DNA of 64,000 nucleotides from Pontederia crassipes (GCA_030549335.1 CM060188.1:6634001-6698000); one strand, 5' to 3'; positions 1 through 12,258 are shown, numbered from the stretch's first letter. A program made the numbers and translations. The notes: a model not told the origin generated them from the sequence alone.

Positions 1-405
1 TCAATCGATGAAGCAGAGAAAAATAGATCATGACTATTGAAGTACATTAATGAAAAAATAGGGAAAGAATAAACCAAGAAGACTGTAGAGCAAAAAACAT
101 GGAGAAGAAGAGGAAGTGCGAATCTACGGCAAAAAGAAAAAACAACAAAGTAGAAAACCATAATCGGAGATGAATCATGGTAAAGATCAAGAGAGAAGAA
201 GAAAGCAATGACCAATCGTGAAGTAGAATGAAAACGGAGACAATCATTGCAGGAATAAAGAGTTGAAGAATGAAGAAAAAGGAATAAAAAATCTGGCGAA
301 CCGATCAATGATGAAGAAGAAGCTCCGATCTAACGTCAATCTTGGTGTCGCTTGGGCTTATGGGAGCCATGAAAGCTAAGGAGAGCTGCTCGTCCCGACG
401 ACAAG
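1..405. other. Purine-rich spacer, no gene seen
   Basis: This stretch is rich in A and G on the plus strand (many gaag/aaag runs) and ends at the left LTR of the next element. The only long open frame is a low-complexity antisense reading of this composition. It may be a worn piece of another LTR element, but no ends or motifs were found. Confidence 0.4.
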
Positions 406-781
406 TGAAGAAATTGGTAAAATAAATAAGAATATTATCGAAATACCTCACAACGGAAGACAGATCGTCGGAGACTTTTCTATCTTATTTCAGACTCGTA
501 GTCGAGAGTTCAATCACGTACGAAAAAAAGTCACATGTTCACAATCCAAGTATCATGAATGTCGTCGAAAGCTGCGAACGCACTCGTCGGACTGCTCATT
601 GATCATTGGACTACTGCATACACTCTCATTGCACTGTAATGCATCCATGACACCTTTTATAATGGTGCCAAACATCTGTTCGTATAATTGCAACATGCAG
701 TTTACAAAGTTGCACCAATGTGCATGTTGCACAATGGGTTGTGTAAGTTTAGCAGGCCCATAAGGGCGTTTAATTCCAACA
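406..781 (-). repeat. LTR of the coding-poor element (3' LTR on the minus strand)
   Basis: It begins at TGAAG (plus strand) and ends at CCAACA just before the purine tract. It matches 4,954-5,052 and 7,314-7,576 almost throughout its length, including the stretch with CACCTTTTATAATGGTGCCA. Its length is about 376 bp. Confidence 0.65.
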
Positions 782-3700
782 ATCTCCCATTAAGTTGCGT
801 ATCTAAGAATCATGATTGAATGGGACACAATCATGATTGAGATACGTATTGACTCATGATTTGCTCTGCGTATCAATGACTCTTGATTATGAAGCTCTGC
901 TTAACTGTATGACACATAATCACGGAGGGATACGTATTGACTCATGATGAATATGTGCAATGACACATGTGTGAAGTTTAATTATGAAAATGATGATATC
1001 TTGAGTTACTTTTACTTATGTGAAAGTTCATATGATTTGTCAAGTTATGTTATATGTGTTATATTTTAAATGTTTCATATATGAAAGAAATATGATTTAT
1101 TTAAATGTTATATACACTCGTATTGTTCCCCTATGTTGTACTTTTATTTCACTCACTGAGCAAATGATTGTTGCTCACAGTACTCATTTTAAATTTTTCA
1201 GATACTCATAAGTTCTCGAGTTGAGTCGACTCAAAGCTTGTTTTGCTGCATATAGAAGAGGTCGAGCCGCTGGAGCATTTCAAACCCCCTTCACTTTTGT
1301 TTTTGGAAGCATGCATGTAATAGATAGTTTTAGATGTTGTAATTAAGTTTGTGAGAAATTTTTTGTAAGATTGTATAAACTTGATCATGTGGGGTGTTAC
1401 ATGGGAGATAGTCTGTGAAACAATGATGATAATATGTGAATGTCATGTCTTATAACTTTTATTTCAACTTTGATGAATATATATATGCATCTTTTGTATG
1501 TATTGGCAAATACCACAAGATAAGTAAGGGAGGAGGTTTTGTCGATTTTATTTTTAAAATTATTAAACATAATTAAGGGATATAATAATTGGGATTAGAA
1601 CTTAGTCACGGAGTTAGGTGTGACAATATCGATGAGTATAGAGTTTCTCGTAGAATGTTCAATTCGTCTCTATGATAGACGACTTTTGCTACAAAGTAAT
1701 AAATTTACTTGAATAATTCTTATTTAAATTTCACACCCGATGTGAATAACTGTCTCATTTATGTCATTTCTATAGAAAAACATTAAATTCTTCGTTAATA
1801 GAAGAAATTCCTTATTACTTCTAGCTATTGATAATATTATTTCACATATAATGTCATGATGACATATTATTCATAAAAATGGATATACATATAATGATAT
1901 TTATATCATTATTTAGATGAATACTGAATCCATAAATGGATCGTCGCAAACTACATATTGCGCTCAATACTTTTACATTTAAGCATTCAAATAGCTTTAT
2001 GTAAGTTTCATCTAATACGTCTATGAATCAATAGCTAATCTTTTGACGAACGAGAGAAAAAACATAATAATTTATCTATAGTCATCACTCCTTTTGCGAC
2101 TATTGCTTTTCGTCACTTCTAAATCTTTTATCATCCATGTTGACTTATTTCGAGGCAAGACGGATGATTTAACGAGTCGTTGACTTGATTTACTTCTTTA
2201 CACTCAAACCCTTTGCATTATCCATTTTCTTTATCTAGGTCGAGAGATCCTTCATAATCTATTTTAGGCTCATGTTCATTTCATATATTCATTCGATATT
2301 GACAACGTGAAACACAAGTCATATGTTTCAATAAATGAACATTAATCGTGAGTTGATTGTGAATTGCTCCCACTCGGAGTGAGGAGTGAGAAGGAAATAT
2401 GGACAATCCATAAATCAATCAGCATACATTGTCAGCTCTGAATCTTCAATGAAGATGATACTTAATCTTGTTCAACCAAGAAAAAAAAAATGAATGTCAC
2501 ATCTCTAATTGGTATTTTAGTAACATTTAGGCAGCATTAATAATAACATTCCAAATACAAAATTGGAATTTTATTTGCACTACACATTCAAGTAGATTAT
2601 GGTTTCATCGTATCCGCGACACTTATAATTGCGAAATAGAGTTAGTCACATAACTATATCAATTTCATCATTAGATTATCTGAATAAGTCTCAACTAGTT
2701 CACATTATCAATTTAGTCAGCAAGACATTAATCTTGCGATCGTAATTGAATCTCCATCTAAGTTCATGAATTTGTATAAAATAATTCATGTTATTAACAA
2801 TGCGAAAATGTGACGAAACAAATCATATAGAATGCTAGACATTCAATATAAATGGATTGTTGTAATTTTTTGTTCATAAATTATTTTCGTATTTTTTTGT
2901 CAATTAGACATCATCACAAAAGTAGACAAAAATAACTTTAGCAAGAAAGTATATTTTTCAAGCTAGTCTATATTTATATTGCCTAAAAAATATCATAATT
3001 TGACTAGACAAAACTTTGGACAAACTTATTTACATCATATGTGACATAAAATATTCAACTTGAATACTCAAAATAATCAAGACATAAAAAATCATTTTTC
3101 AAAAAAATTTCATAAAGAAATTTCATTAAATACAAAATTTAATGATAAATGTGAATAAATGTGACAAAAGTATTTTGAATAGTGTGCGTATTTCACATGA
3201 AAATTTTGAATAAATGGGACAAAAGTATTTTGTGCATAATTTTAACATAACTATGTGAATTAATTACTCATAAATTCACATAAAAAAATTATGTTTAATA
3301 TGTAACAAAATTACATTATGCACATATGCTCGTATGAAGAAAATAAATGCATGTTACATAGTCCAAATCACATAATGAATTAGTAACGTGCATATTTTCA
3401 TTATTATGTCAACTTACATGAGTGTTACACTTCAATACACTTTAAGTAAATATAATATAATTATGTGCATAAATATCTAATTCATATGGAAATTAAATTT
3501 AAGTGTGACATACTGCACTTAAAACATATTATGCAATAACATATATGAATGAATTTTAACTTAAATTCATAATCATATATAATGCATGACAAATAACATG
3601 ACTATTTCATGTACTAATAAATATGCATAATACCACCAATAATATGCATAAAACATATGTCATACAATTTTCAAAAAATTTATTCTAAAAAATTTCTTAT

Positions 3701-4089
3701 TAACATTACATGATCACATCCTTTATAAAAAAAATGGTTTCCATAAATTACAATTACACATAATAGCATGGCATAATAGGAAAAATGGCATATGCATAAC
3801 TACTTATTATGCATATTTAAACATTCTGGAACTCGAAGAAAATTATACATAATTTTCTAAGCAAATAATGTGCATAAAATGACAAATATTCTAATTTATC
3901 ATAATATATTTATCATGACATAAAGTAACTATAAAATGCATAATAGCATACAATGCATGCATTTATGTCAAAAATAAGTCACACATTAGTAAGAAATTTT
4001 TTTCGAATTTTTCTGTGTCCAAAAATATATTTTTATCAATATTTAACTTTCTCCGAGTTTCAGAATTCTGTTCTGTTTTAAAAAAAACT

Positions 4090-4470
4090 AAAATAACTGT
4101 TCAATTGGGCCGCTGTCAGCCCAAATTGCAGCGAGCCATCGGCCCGAGCGCTTGGTGCCATGCGGCACCTCTCAGCAGGCCGTGGCCTCTGTGGAGTGAA
4201 GCGACGCCGTATGAGCGCACTCGCTCTTCGTGCATGCGTGCGCGCAGCGGGCCGCGTCCTGCGCACTTTCCCCTGATCTGTGTCGCGGGCGGAGGCCCGC
4301 GCGCTCGCATTTGCATTACGCATGCTCGCAGCGCGCTGCGGCAGGAGCAGGCCAGAGGCCCGAGCCCGCGCATGTCGTGCGCTGTGCCGCCTCGCAATGG
4401 TGTCGCGCAGCGGGCCGTTGGCCTGCGCGCGCACCGTTGTGCACCGTTATTTCAACATTTCGTTTCTCTC
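4090..4470. other. GC-rich island inside the AT-rich LTR element
   Basis: About 380 bp of very GC- and CpG-rich DNA with repeated gcgc/gccc wording lies in an otherwise AT-rich internal region and ends in a short (CT)n tract. On the minus strand it sits roughly 0.5-0.9 kb downstream of the primer-binding site, where an untranslated leader would be. Open frames exist on both strands, but only because stop codons are rare at this composition. No protein motif was seen. Confidence 0.5.
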
Positions 4471-5052
4471 TCTCTCTCTCTTTTTTTTAGTGTTCGTCTG
4501 TTCTGCAGCAAATCAACGAAGCACAGATAAAACGAAATAGACAAATAAATATATCACTCACGTGCGTGTGCAACAGAATTCATGCATCTTTTGCAAAAAA
4601 ACGTGTCAGTAGCACACTACTATGGCAGTCAACACGTGGCACTTACGTGAGTTTCACAGAGTCATCATTACATTAATCACCATTTAAAGCGCCTCCACAC
4701 ATGTCTATTGTTGTCGAACAATAATACTAATTACAATTATTGCATGATCTCACATTTTCAGATGTTAAAAGAAAATACATGTATTAACAACGAAAACATG
4801 CATATAACTTCGCAACCCATATCACGTTTGTCTCGCAGTGAACGTTAAAAACAAACAAACAAACAAACATGAGGAAATTTCTATTCATAGTATTTGATTC
4901 GCATAATATCAAATTATATCGAGAAAAAACTTATATTTCATTCTGATACTAATTGAAAGAATTGGTACAAATAAATAAGGGTATTATCGAAATACCTCGT
5001 AGCGAAAGACGGATCGTCGAAATTTTTTTTTTTACGTTATTTTAAACTCGTA

Positions 5053-7128
5053 AGAAATACTGATAAAAGACGTTGCACTAATTGCAAAGTAATTCCTGGG
5101 CATGGAGTGACTACACAACATAGATTGTTAGTTCTTGATATGCAAATAAAATGTATAAAACCAAAATCCCGAACAGTTTTTGATCGAAAGATCAAGTGGT
5201 GGCAGTTAAAGGGGGAGAAGCGAGAGACTTTTAGAAGTAAGTTATTAGAGGAAAGTGTGTGGGAGTTAGAAGGATATGCTAGTATCATGTGGAAGAATGT
5301 GGCAAAAAAGGTTGAAATGGTTGCTAAAGCCATTTTAGGAGAATCAAAAGGTTTTGGACCACGAGATAAGGAGACTTGGTGGTGGAATGAGGAGGTCCAA
5401 GAAAAGGTGCGTAATAAGAAGAATTGTTTCAAGGCGATACACTTGGACAATAGTTCTGACAATTGGGAAAAGTATCGTTTGGCGAAAAGGGAGGCTAAGA
5501 AGGCAGTTAGTGATGCTCGTGCTAAAGCATATGAGGGGTTTTATAAGGAGTTAGGGACAAAGGCGGGTGAACAAAGGATTTACAAGATTGCAAGGAACAA
5601 AGAGAAGGAGTCGAGAGATTTGGATCAAGTAAGATGCATAAAAAATGAAGTTGGCAAGGTTTTAGTTACTGAAGGAGATATTAAGAACAGATGGGAAGAG
5701 TATTTCTATAAGCTATTTAATGATGGATGTGAAGGTTCGCGTTGTGATTTGGAGGACTTGACAGTTAGCGAATGTGAGCTTAATAGGTCATTTTATCGTA
5801 GAATTAGAGTCTCGGAGGTTAGCGAAGCTCTTAAGAAAATGGAGAATGGTAAAGCCGTTGGACCGGATGGTATACCGATTGAAGTTTGGAAATGTTTAGG
5901 AGAAAAATGTGTGTTGTGGTTATGTAAACTATTTAATGAGATTTTACGGTCGAAAAAGATGCCTGATGATTGGAGATTAAGTACATTAGTTCCTATTTAC
6001 AAAAATAAAGGGGATATTCAGAATTGTGCAAATTATAGAAGGATTAAACTTATGAGTCACACTATGAAATTATGGGAAAAAGTGATTGAGCATAGATTGA
6101 GAATGGAGACTAGTATTTCTGAGAGACAATTTGGGTTCATGCCAGGAAGATCCACTACAGAGGCGATTTATTTACTAAGGGGGATGATGGAGAAGTATCG
6201 AAGTAGGAGAAGAGACTTACATATGACTTTCATTGACTTAGAGAAGGCGTATGATCGGGTACCAAGGGATGTACTTTGGAAAGCCTTGCAAAAGAAGAGG
6301 GTGAATGTTGCCTACATTAAGGTAATACAAGATATGTACGATGGGGCATTGACTAGGGTTAGGACACCCGGAGGTGAGACAAATGAATTTCCTATAGGAA
6401 TTGGCCTACATCAAGGATCAGCTTTAAGCCTGTATCTATTTAACTTAGTTATCGATGCTATAACCGAGAGTATCACAGAGGAGGTACCTAAGTGCATGCT
6501 ATTTGCGGATGATATAGTACTTTTAGCGGATTCAAGAGAAGAGATTAATACAAAATTGGAAATATGGAGAAATACGTTGGAGTCAAAGGGTTTTCGTTTA
6601 AGTAGGAATAAAACAAAATATATGCATAGCAATTTCACAAATAAACAACTTAGAGACGATTTGAAAGTTAGGTTAGGGGAGGATATAATTCCTCAAGTGA
6701 CAAAGTTTAAATATTTAGGATCAATTGTAAGACAAGATGGTGAGATTGATGACGATGTTAATCATAGAATTCAAGCTGGTTGGTGTAAGTGGAGGAAAGC
6801 CACTGGAGTTCTTTGTGATAGAAAAGTACCCAATAAAGTTAAAGGAAAATTCTATCGTACTGCTATAAGGCCAGCAGTGTTATATGGTAGTGAATGTTGG
6901 GCTATGAAGGGACAACATGAATGTAAAGTGGGGGTAGCCGAAATGAGGATGTTGAGATGGATGTGTGGTCATACAAGATTAGATAAGATTAGGAATGACC
7001 ATATACGTGAACGAGTCGGAGTGTCTCCTATTAGTGAGAAAATGGTAGAGAATCGTTTGAGATGGTTTGATCATGTTCAGAGAAGACCATTAAATGCGCC
7101 AGTAAGAAGAGTAGATCAAATAATCTAG
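5053..7128 (+). pseudogene. RTE LINE endonuclease/reverse transcriptase ORF (partial)
   Basis: The frame opens inside the C-terminal part of an APE-type endonuclease (CKVIPGHGVTTQHRLLVLD) and runs through a reverse transcriptase. From the first Met at 5,107 it has 673 codons. The catalytic motif FADDIVLLADS lies near residue 465, preceded by GLHQGSA and the fingers motif NGKAVGPDGIP. The frame stops at TAG (7,126-7,128) where the related copy at 35.66 kb has TGG. Family-typical sequence (RGRGRP..TLGELI) continues in frame beyond it, so the stop is a nonsense mutation. The upstream catalytic part of the endonuclease is gone. The copy is not expected to be mobile. Confidence 0.9.
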
Positions 7129-7302
7129 AGTCCGATTAAAAGAGGAAGAGGGAGGCCAAGGCGGACACTTGGCGAACTAATAGAGCAAGATCTATTGGTG
7201 AATAATATACCGAAAGGTTTGGTTACTAATAGAGCGGAATAGCGTCGTATGATCCATGTAGCCGACCCCACCTAGTGGGATAAGGCTTTGTTGTTGTTGT
7301 TG
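5053..7302 (+). mobile_element. 5'-truncated RTE-clade LINE with (TTG)n tail
   Basis: This non-LTR retrotransposon is flanked by a perfect 11-bp target-site duplication, TTAAACTCGTA (5,042-5,052 and 7,303-7,313). It holds the end of the endonuclease domain, the complete reverse transcriptase, and a 3' end with the plant RTE signature GCCGACCCCACCTAGTGGG followed by (TTG)n. The 5' leader and most of the endonuclease are absent, as expected of incomplete reverse transcription at insertion. It landed in an older LTR, so it is younger than that element. The 3' ends of the copies at 20.7, 35.7 and 42.2 kb match its 3' end. Confidence 0.93.
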
Positions 7303-7576
7303 TTAAACTCGTAGTCGAAACGTCAATCCCGTACGAAAAGAAACTACATTTACACAATTCAAGCATCACGAATGTCGTCAAAATCTGCCAACGTACTCAT
7401 CGAACTGCACGTTGATCACTGGACTGCTGCATACACTCTCATTGCACCGTAATGCATTCATGGCACCTTTTATAATGGTGCCAAACATCTGCTCGTATAA
7501 CTGCAACATGCAGTTTACAAAACTGCACCAATGTGCATGTTGCACAATGGGCCGTGTAAGTTTAGCAGGCCCATAA

Positions 7577-7965
7577 GAAGAAGAACAGGGAGATCTACAA
7601 GCTTTCGACATCAGACGACGAGGCAAATAGAGCAGGATCTTCAAGGAGGCTATGATACCATGTTAAAATCTGACCGATGATCCTGGTCACTCACTAGCCG
7701 AAAGGGGAGACAGAGAATAAGGTGAGAAGAAGGATACGAAAGAGAGAAGAAAGAGAAGTTGCAGAGGAAGAAACAACAATTCCATTAGGTAAGAAGTCAC
7801 ATTACAACTCGTCCACACTCCTATTTATACTGATCCTTAGCTGATACAAAAGCGATTAAACGTCCGAAAACAAGACTGCTACAAAGTAAGACAACTAATG
7901 ACAGTGTACGATGACATCTTCTTGTCCTCCAAGTCTTCAATTATGGAGACGATGCTCCGGCCAAC
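7577..7965 (-). mobile_element. Partial Ty1/copia-like element: one LTR with primer-binding site
   Basis: On the minus strand an LTR of about 300 bp starts TGTTGGCCGG (near 7,965). It carries a TATA box (TATAAATAGG, about 7,827) and ends TTTTAACA (near 7,665). The Met-tRNA primer-binding site TGGTATCATAGCC follows at once, then about 75 bp of leader. The leader then abuts the truncated LTR of the neighbouring element. No coding part or second LTR was found, so this is a broken remnant. The copia assignment is an inference from LTR size and wording. Confidence 0.55.
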
Positions 7966-8142
7966 ACTATCCCTCGGAATTCCCGACGTAGTAGCAAGAT
8001 AGCACATGAAGTCTTTGAGATCCCACATGACGTTGGTGTGCATGCATGCACAAAATTTTCTTGTTATTAAACATAAAAATGTTCAATAAGAAATTAAACA
8101 ATTAAATGATTAGTACGTTATGCATACATATATATAGAGACT

Positions 8143-8322
8143 TAATTACATTTCTCAACATCCAAAGGAGGAAGCATGAAACCAACCATTTCTTGAGCAT
8201 GAGCCTCAATCATCAATAGTTCACCAAGGAATCCTGCCTCCCATAGCACCGTTGGGCATCCCACATCTTGAGATTCACCAACCATCAACACAACAAAAGC
8301 CATTTCGTCGCGTTCCAGCTGC
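8143..8322 (-). pseudogene. Orphan terminal exon of an unrecognised host gene
   Basis: On the minus strand a pyrimidine-rich stretch ending in CAG (acceptor at about 8,322/8,323) precedes an open frame of about 59 codons. It starts LERDEMAFVVLMVGE and ends LDVEKCN followed by TAA. Codon use and the clean acceptor suggest a last coding exon. I do not recognise the protein. No upstream exon is possible nearby, because the LTR of the Tekay-type element begins at 8,440 and copia debris lies on the other side. It looks like a gene end cut off by transposon insertion, or a captured fragment. Confidence 0.3.
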
Positions 8323-9339
8323 ATGGGAAGAACAATTACCGAATTACTGTATACAATATTAGATTGACACTTGAATGATGTATCTTTGTAAACTATATAC
8401 ATGTATGTATAAAATGTATAAAGATTCATATATAAATTCTCACCAATATAGTTGTCGAACCCTGGACGACGTCACTTTGACTTGACCTAATTTCATAAAC
8501 TTTATAGCAGAAACATAATATAATAAACTTAAAACAATAACATCATAATCAGCGGAAGACTTCATGAATAAATAAAACAAAATTCAAGATAACATACTGG
8601 CCCATGGGTTTAATAGGCTCTAACGTATACTCAACAAAGAATTCTTACAACATAATGAGTTCAAGTAAAATACATGACTCCTTAAGGCCCATAAGCCATA
8701 TATAAATGACTCTTACAAGAGTTCAACATAATGACATAATATAAATAAGATAACTTGTGCCGTAGCCCGACTTGTCTATGTGCAATATCTTCGTCAAGAG
8801 GCCCTCACCGCCGAACCTAAGCCTCATTCATACCTGCACGGATCCATGAGGTGCAGGGGATTTCTCCCGTTAGAGTATGTTGAGGCACATGCATGCTATG
8901 ATCTTATAACATAATCTTTACACGTCATGACATATGTATATCATCATTATGGAACATAAATCATATGCATGCTATTAGCTACTTATGCATACTACATAGC
9001 ATGTGAGGATATCATCATGGCAAGATAAGATAACATGTAACATCATAATCTTTAAATCAGGCATATCATAATTTATCATTATGCTAATGCATATCATGAT
9101 CTTATCTTACTTGACTTTATCATCTTTCATCATGTCATGATATGACGTGACAAGTGGACATTTACATTGCATCCTCATAGGTGCATACTTCTTTAACATC
9201 TTTACTTTATGTTTCAAGCCATTCATCATTCATCTTTTCATCTTTCATCTTTACTTAGATACTTTCTTATCTTGTTGATTGGGAAGACCATGTTGAGTTC
9301 ATGGGAAAATGACTAGCTAGGCCATAATTGGGTTCGTGG

Positions 9340-9510
9340 GAGACCAATAGAGACGCCACACTCAAGGGTAAAACTCGCCTCCTGGTTCCACGTAGGCCCA
9401 ATAGAGACGCCACGCTCAAGGGTGGAACTCGCATCGACTTATGGAAATGCCACACTCAAGGGTGGAACTCGTTTCCTCGAGAAATGCCACACTCAAGGGT
9501 GGAATTCATT
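9340..9510. repeat. Minisatellite in the left Tekay LTR, about 4 units
   Basis: Units of about 37-55 bp share the core CCACACTCAAGGGTGGAACT. There are four units here. The partner LTR (17,990-18,205) has five, which accounts for most of the length difference between the two LTRs (2,702 against 2,758 bp). Confidence 0.75.
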
Positions 9511-9664
9511 TTCCCTCCTCGATTACAAGAAGTCACCTTCACGCCAATCCGTCTTTTACTTGCTTTCATCAATACATACAATCATTTACACATGTTGCAT
9601 GTTTTAATCCTATTTAAGGTCATACATACTTCAAATCATACTATGTGCGGACATTCAATCATAG

Positions 9665-10255
9665 ACAATCAGCTTCCAGAACGGACGACCATTTTGGGTA
9701 ACGATCGACCATTGGAAGGGTATCGGACGATCGGTCGGATTATCGGTCGACCGTTATTATCCTTTTGGATGACCGAAATCAGACTTTGATTCGTCCGTTA
9801 ATCACAGAATGTGACACTCTTCTAAATCGGGCGACCGTTGGAATAACGGTCAACCTCTATAGGTCTTTCGGACGTTCAAAATGAGCTTCGGATCGTCCGC
9901 TAATCACAGAATATAACTGCTACTCAAATCGGACGACCGTGAGATATCGGTCGACTGATACTTGGCTTTCGGATAACCGAAATAAGGTGCTCGGACGTCC
10001 CCTAATCACAGAATGTGTCGAATATTTTGACTACACATATCGAACGATCATTGGTATATCGGTCAACCTTTACATAGTTATCGGACGATCGAAATAGGGT
10101 GTCTGGTCGCCCGCTAATCACAGAATATTCGACCCTTCCAAAACGGACGACCATTATAGAATCGATCGACCGTCGAAGAGAGTGCGAGACTACAAATGGT
10201 CTCCAGAACGATCGACCGATACATTATCGGTCGCCCGTTCTGGGCCGATAGAAAC
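9665..10255. repeat. CG-rich diverged tandem array in the left Tekay LTR
   Basis: Units of about 101-112 bp are marked by TAATCACAGAAT (near 9,798, 9,900, 10,004 and 10,115). Each has paired CGGACGACCG / ATCGGTCGACCG motifs that are nearly self-complementary. The partner LTR has the same array at 18,355-18,935. Confidence 0.7.
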
Positions 10256-11879
10256 ATGATTTTTACAAGATTTCTTTTCAAATCTTACATACATTAACAT
10301 TTTGAACACATATTGACTTCCAAACATCATATAAGGTATTCCATATCATTTTTAACACTCTAATCATGAACCACATGGAATTTTCACATGAAGACATTTA
10401 ACATGCTAATCAATATCATAATGTACATGAGCTTTAAACATTTTCATAATAAACGAACAAAAGATCAATGAATATTTTAATACTAAGCATAATGAGAAAT
10501 TAGAGCATGAAGCTATAAAATACATGACATTCTAAGCATGATTAACAATGGAGCAGTAATCTAAGGAGCATTGCTTATAAAATGCACATTTCTCAAATCT
10601 TCACTCTAAGAACAAAGGGTATGTTCTTTATGCCCTAATTCATACATGCAAATATCATTAGGGAGAAGATTAAGGAGGTTTGGATCCCCTCAAACATATC
10701 TTGCTTAGTTTATGTCCTAAATCCTAGCTTCTTTCCTTCTTCACCTAGTTCTAGGAACTTGACTTTCTTCTCTTAATCTCCCTGGTTCGACTACATGATG
10801 GAAGGGAAGAATTACGGTGAGTTACTTACGGTAGCTAAATAACTAATGAAGAAGGAAAGGAGATTACTATAGCTAGAACTTGCTGCCAAATGATGGAGCT
10901 TGGGGGTGATGATTCACTGTAGCAGTGTGATGGGCTTGAGAGTGAAGTGAGGTGGTCGACTACTGTAGCATGGGTGGGGGATTTCTTTTGATGCTGCCGA
11001 CATGTATTAGGTGGGAGATGAGAGAGAGTAATAGCATTGTTTTTAGGTTATGGCTAATGGTGTTGGGCTCGTGGGCCAAATGCAGCTGGCCTTTAGTGTT
11101 GGATCTTTTTCTCTCTTTTTTTTTTAACTTAGAATGTTACAACCTACTCCCTTAAATAAAAATTCGTCCTCGAATTTTAGAAAATCTTAAATTACTCATC
11201 GAAGAGTTTCAGAAACTTCTCTCGCATTTCCTCTTTGAATTCTCATGTTACTTCTTGTCCTCGATGATGCTTCCATGCCACTTTGACCATGGGTATTGTC
11301 TTATTCTTAAGATGCTTCACTTGATAATCTATGATCTTTATAGGTTGCTCCACATATGTCAAGTCCTCCTTGATATTCGGCTCCTCAATTCGAATCACAT
11401 TTGCCTCATCATGAACATACTTTCGAAGCATTGATATATGGAAAACATTGTGAAGTATAGCATATGAGGGTGGTAATGCTAACTTATAGGCTGCTTTACC
11501 AACTTTCTCTAGGATCTCAAATGGTCCAATATATTAACTTTCCTTTCTTGCTAAATCTCATAACACCCTTGGTTTGTGAGACTTTGATCATCACATGATC
11601 ACTAATTTCATAGAGTTGTTCTCTTCTTCTCACATCCACATAACTCTTTTTCCTACTTTGCGCCGCTAACATCCTTTACTTGATGAGCTCCACTTTATCA
11701 ACATACATGTGAACCAAATCTGGTCCGCTTTAGTGAGTCGTCCGAGATCCTTTCGAATTGAATTGCGAAATAAAAAAAGGAGTAGTATTAAATAAAAAAA
11801 AGTTTATTGAATTGAATTCATGCCGATATAGCTATCTATCTATCTGCATATCACATCTTTTATCTTAATTTCACTTCTT

Positions 11880-12107
11880 CCTCTTGACCAAATCTGCTAA
11901 CGAAGCGGTGGTGGAGGAACCGGATCGGAAAAATGAGGGACTCTAGTTGTAAGATATCTAATGAAACCGTAGCTGGAATTGAGATCTCATTCAAAGAGAA
12001 AGGTAGCAAATATCTGGAGTTTCTTTTTTTATACTATACAGATGATCCGATCCGCAAGGACCATGATTAGGAATTGTTTGATCGTCTTTCTCCGAGGAAG
12101 AAGCGAA
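11880..12107 (+). pseudogene. ycf2: Plastid ycf2 fragment (first piece of the NUPT)
   Basis: The translation contains [19 protein letters not shown] and [10 protein letters not shown], which are recognisable Ycf2 wording. It is a short internal part of a gene of about 2,300 codons and breaks off into 23S rRNA sequence at about 12,107. It is non-functional in the nucleus. The ~150 bp before it (11,728-11,880) also look plastid-like, but I could not place them. Confidence 0.75.
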
Positions 12108-12228
12108 GAGAGGCTCGGTGAAATAGACATGTCTGTGAAGATGCGGACTACCTGCACCTGGACAGAAAGACCCTATGAAGCTTTACTGTCCTTGGGATTG
12201 GCTTTGGGCCTTTCCTGCGCAGCTTAGG
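12108..12228 (+). pseudogene. rrn23: Plastid 23S rRNA (rrn23) fragment
   Basis: About 120 bp match the domain V region of bacterial-type 23S rRNA, including the universal GGACAGAAAGACCCTATGAA and the following CTTTCCTGCGCAGCTTAGG. It is only a small part of the ~2.8-kb gene and is flanked by unrelated plastid pieces. It is a NUPT fragment and not a working rRNA gene. Confidence 0.9.
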
Positions 12229-12258
12229 GACGTAGATTAGCCCTCGAGTGCAAAGGCA

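Larger units (their letters stand above)
406..7576 (-). mobile_element. Old, coding-poor LTR retrotransposon (LARD-like), minus strand
   Basis: Two related ~376-bp direct repeats flank about 4.2 kb of AT-rich DNA without gag or pol. Read on the minus strand, the right repeat is followed by a worn Met-tRNA primer-binding site (TTAGTATCAGA, about 4,943-4,953). The left repeat is preceded by a purine tract (ATGGGAGAT, about 782-790). The LTRs start TGTTGGAATT and end TCTTTCA. They differ at roughly 15% of sites in the part compared by eye, so the insertion is old. The right LTR lacks its outer ~15 bp and is interrupted by a LINE. The element is broken, or was always non-autonomous. The segment 950-1,625 has LTR-like wording and may be a further nested scrap. 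Confidence 0.6.
4954..7576 (-). repeat. LTR of the coding-poor element (5' LTR), split by a LINE
   Basis: The parts 4,954-5,052 and 7,314-7,576 together match the 406-781 LTR. Between them lies the RTE LINE with its 11-bp target duplication. The outermost ~15 bp of the LTR are missing, and the sequence passes directly into the leader of another LTR element at about 7,577. Confidence 0.65.
8440..11141 (-). repeat. Tekay-type LTR (3' LTR on the minus strand)
   Basis: The minus-strand start is TGTAACATTC at 11,141. It matches 17,079-19,836 along its whole length. It contains a ~40-bp minisatellite (9,340-9,510) and a CG-rich ~105-bp array (9,665-10,255). Confidence 0.85.

Noticed and set aside
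4015-4540. Several overlapping open frames on both strands in the GC-rich island
   Set aside because: They arise because stop codons are rare at this composition. They are Arg/Ala-rich with no motif and sit inside a retrotransposon.
9665-10255. A CRISPR-like array
   Set aside because: The units are diverged tandem repeats inside a plant LTR. Spacers are not unique, and CRISPR is not expected in plant nuclear DNA.
11979-12227. A plus-strand open frame of 82 codons
   Set aside because: It runs out of frame across the ycf2-rrn23 junction and does not encode a natural protein.
12108-12228. A ribosomal RNA gene
   Set aside because: Only ~120 bp of 23S are present and they are flanked by unrelated plastid pieces, so this is transferred plastid DNA and not a working rRNA gene.
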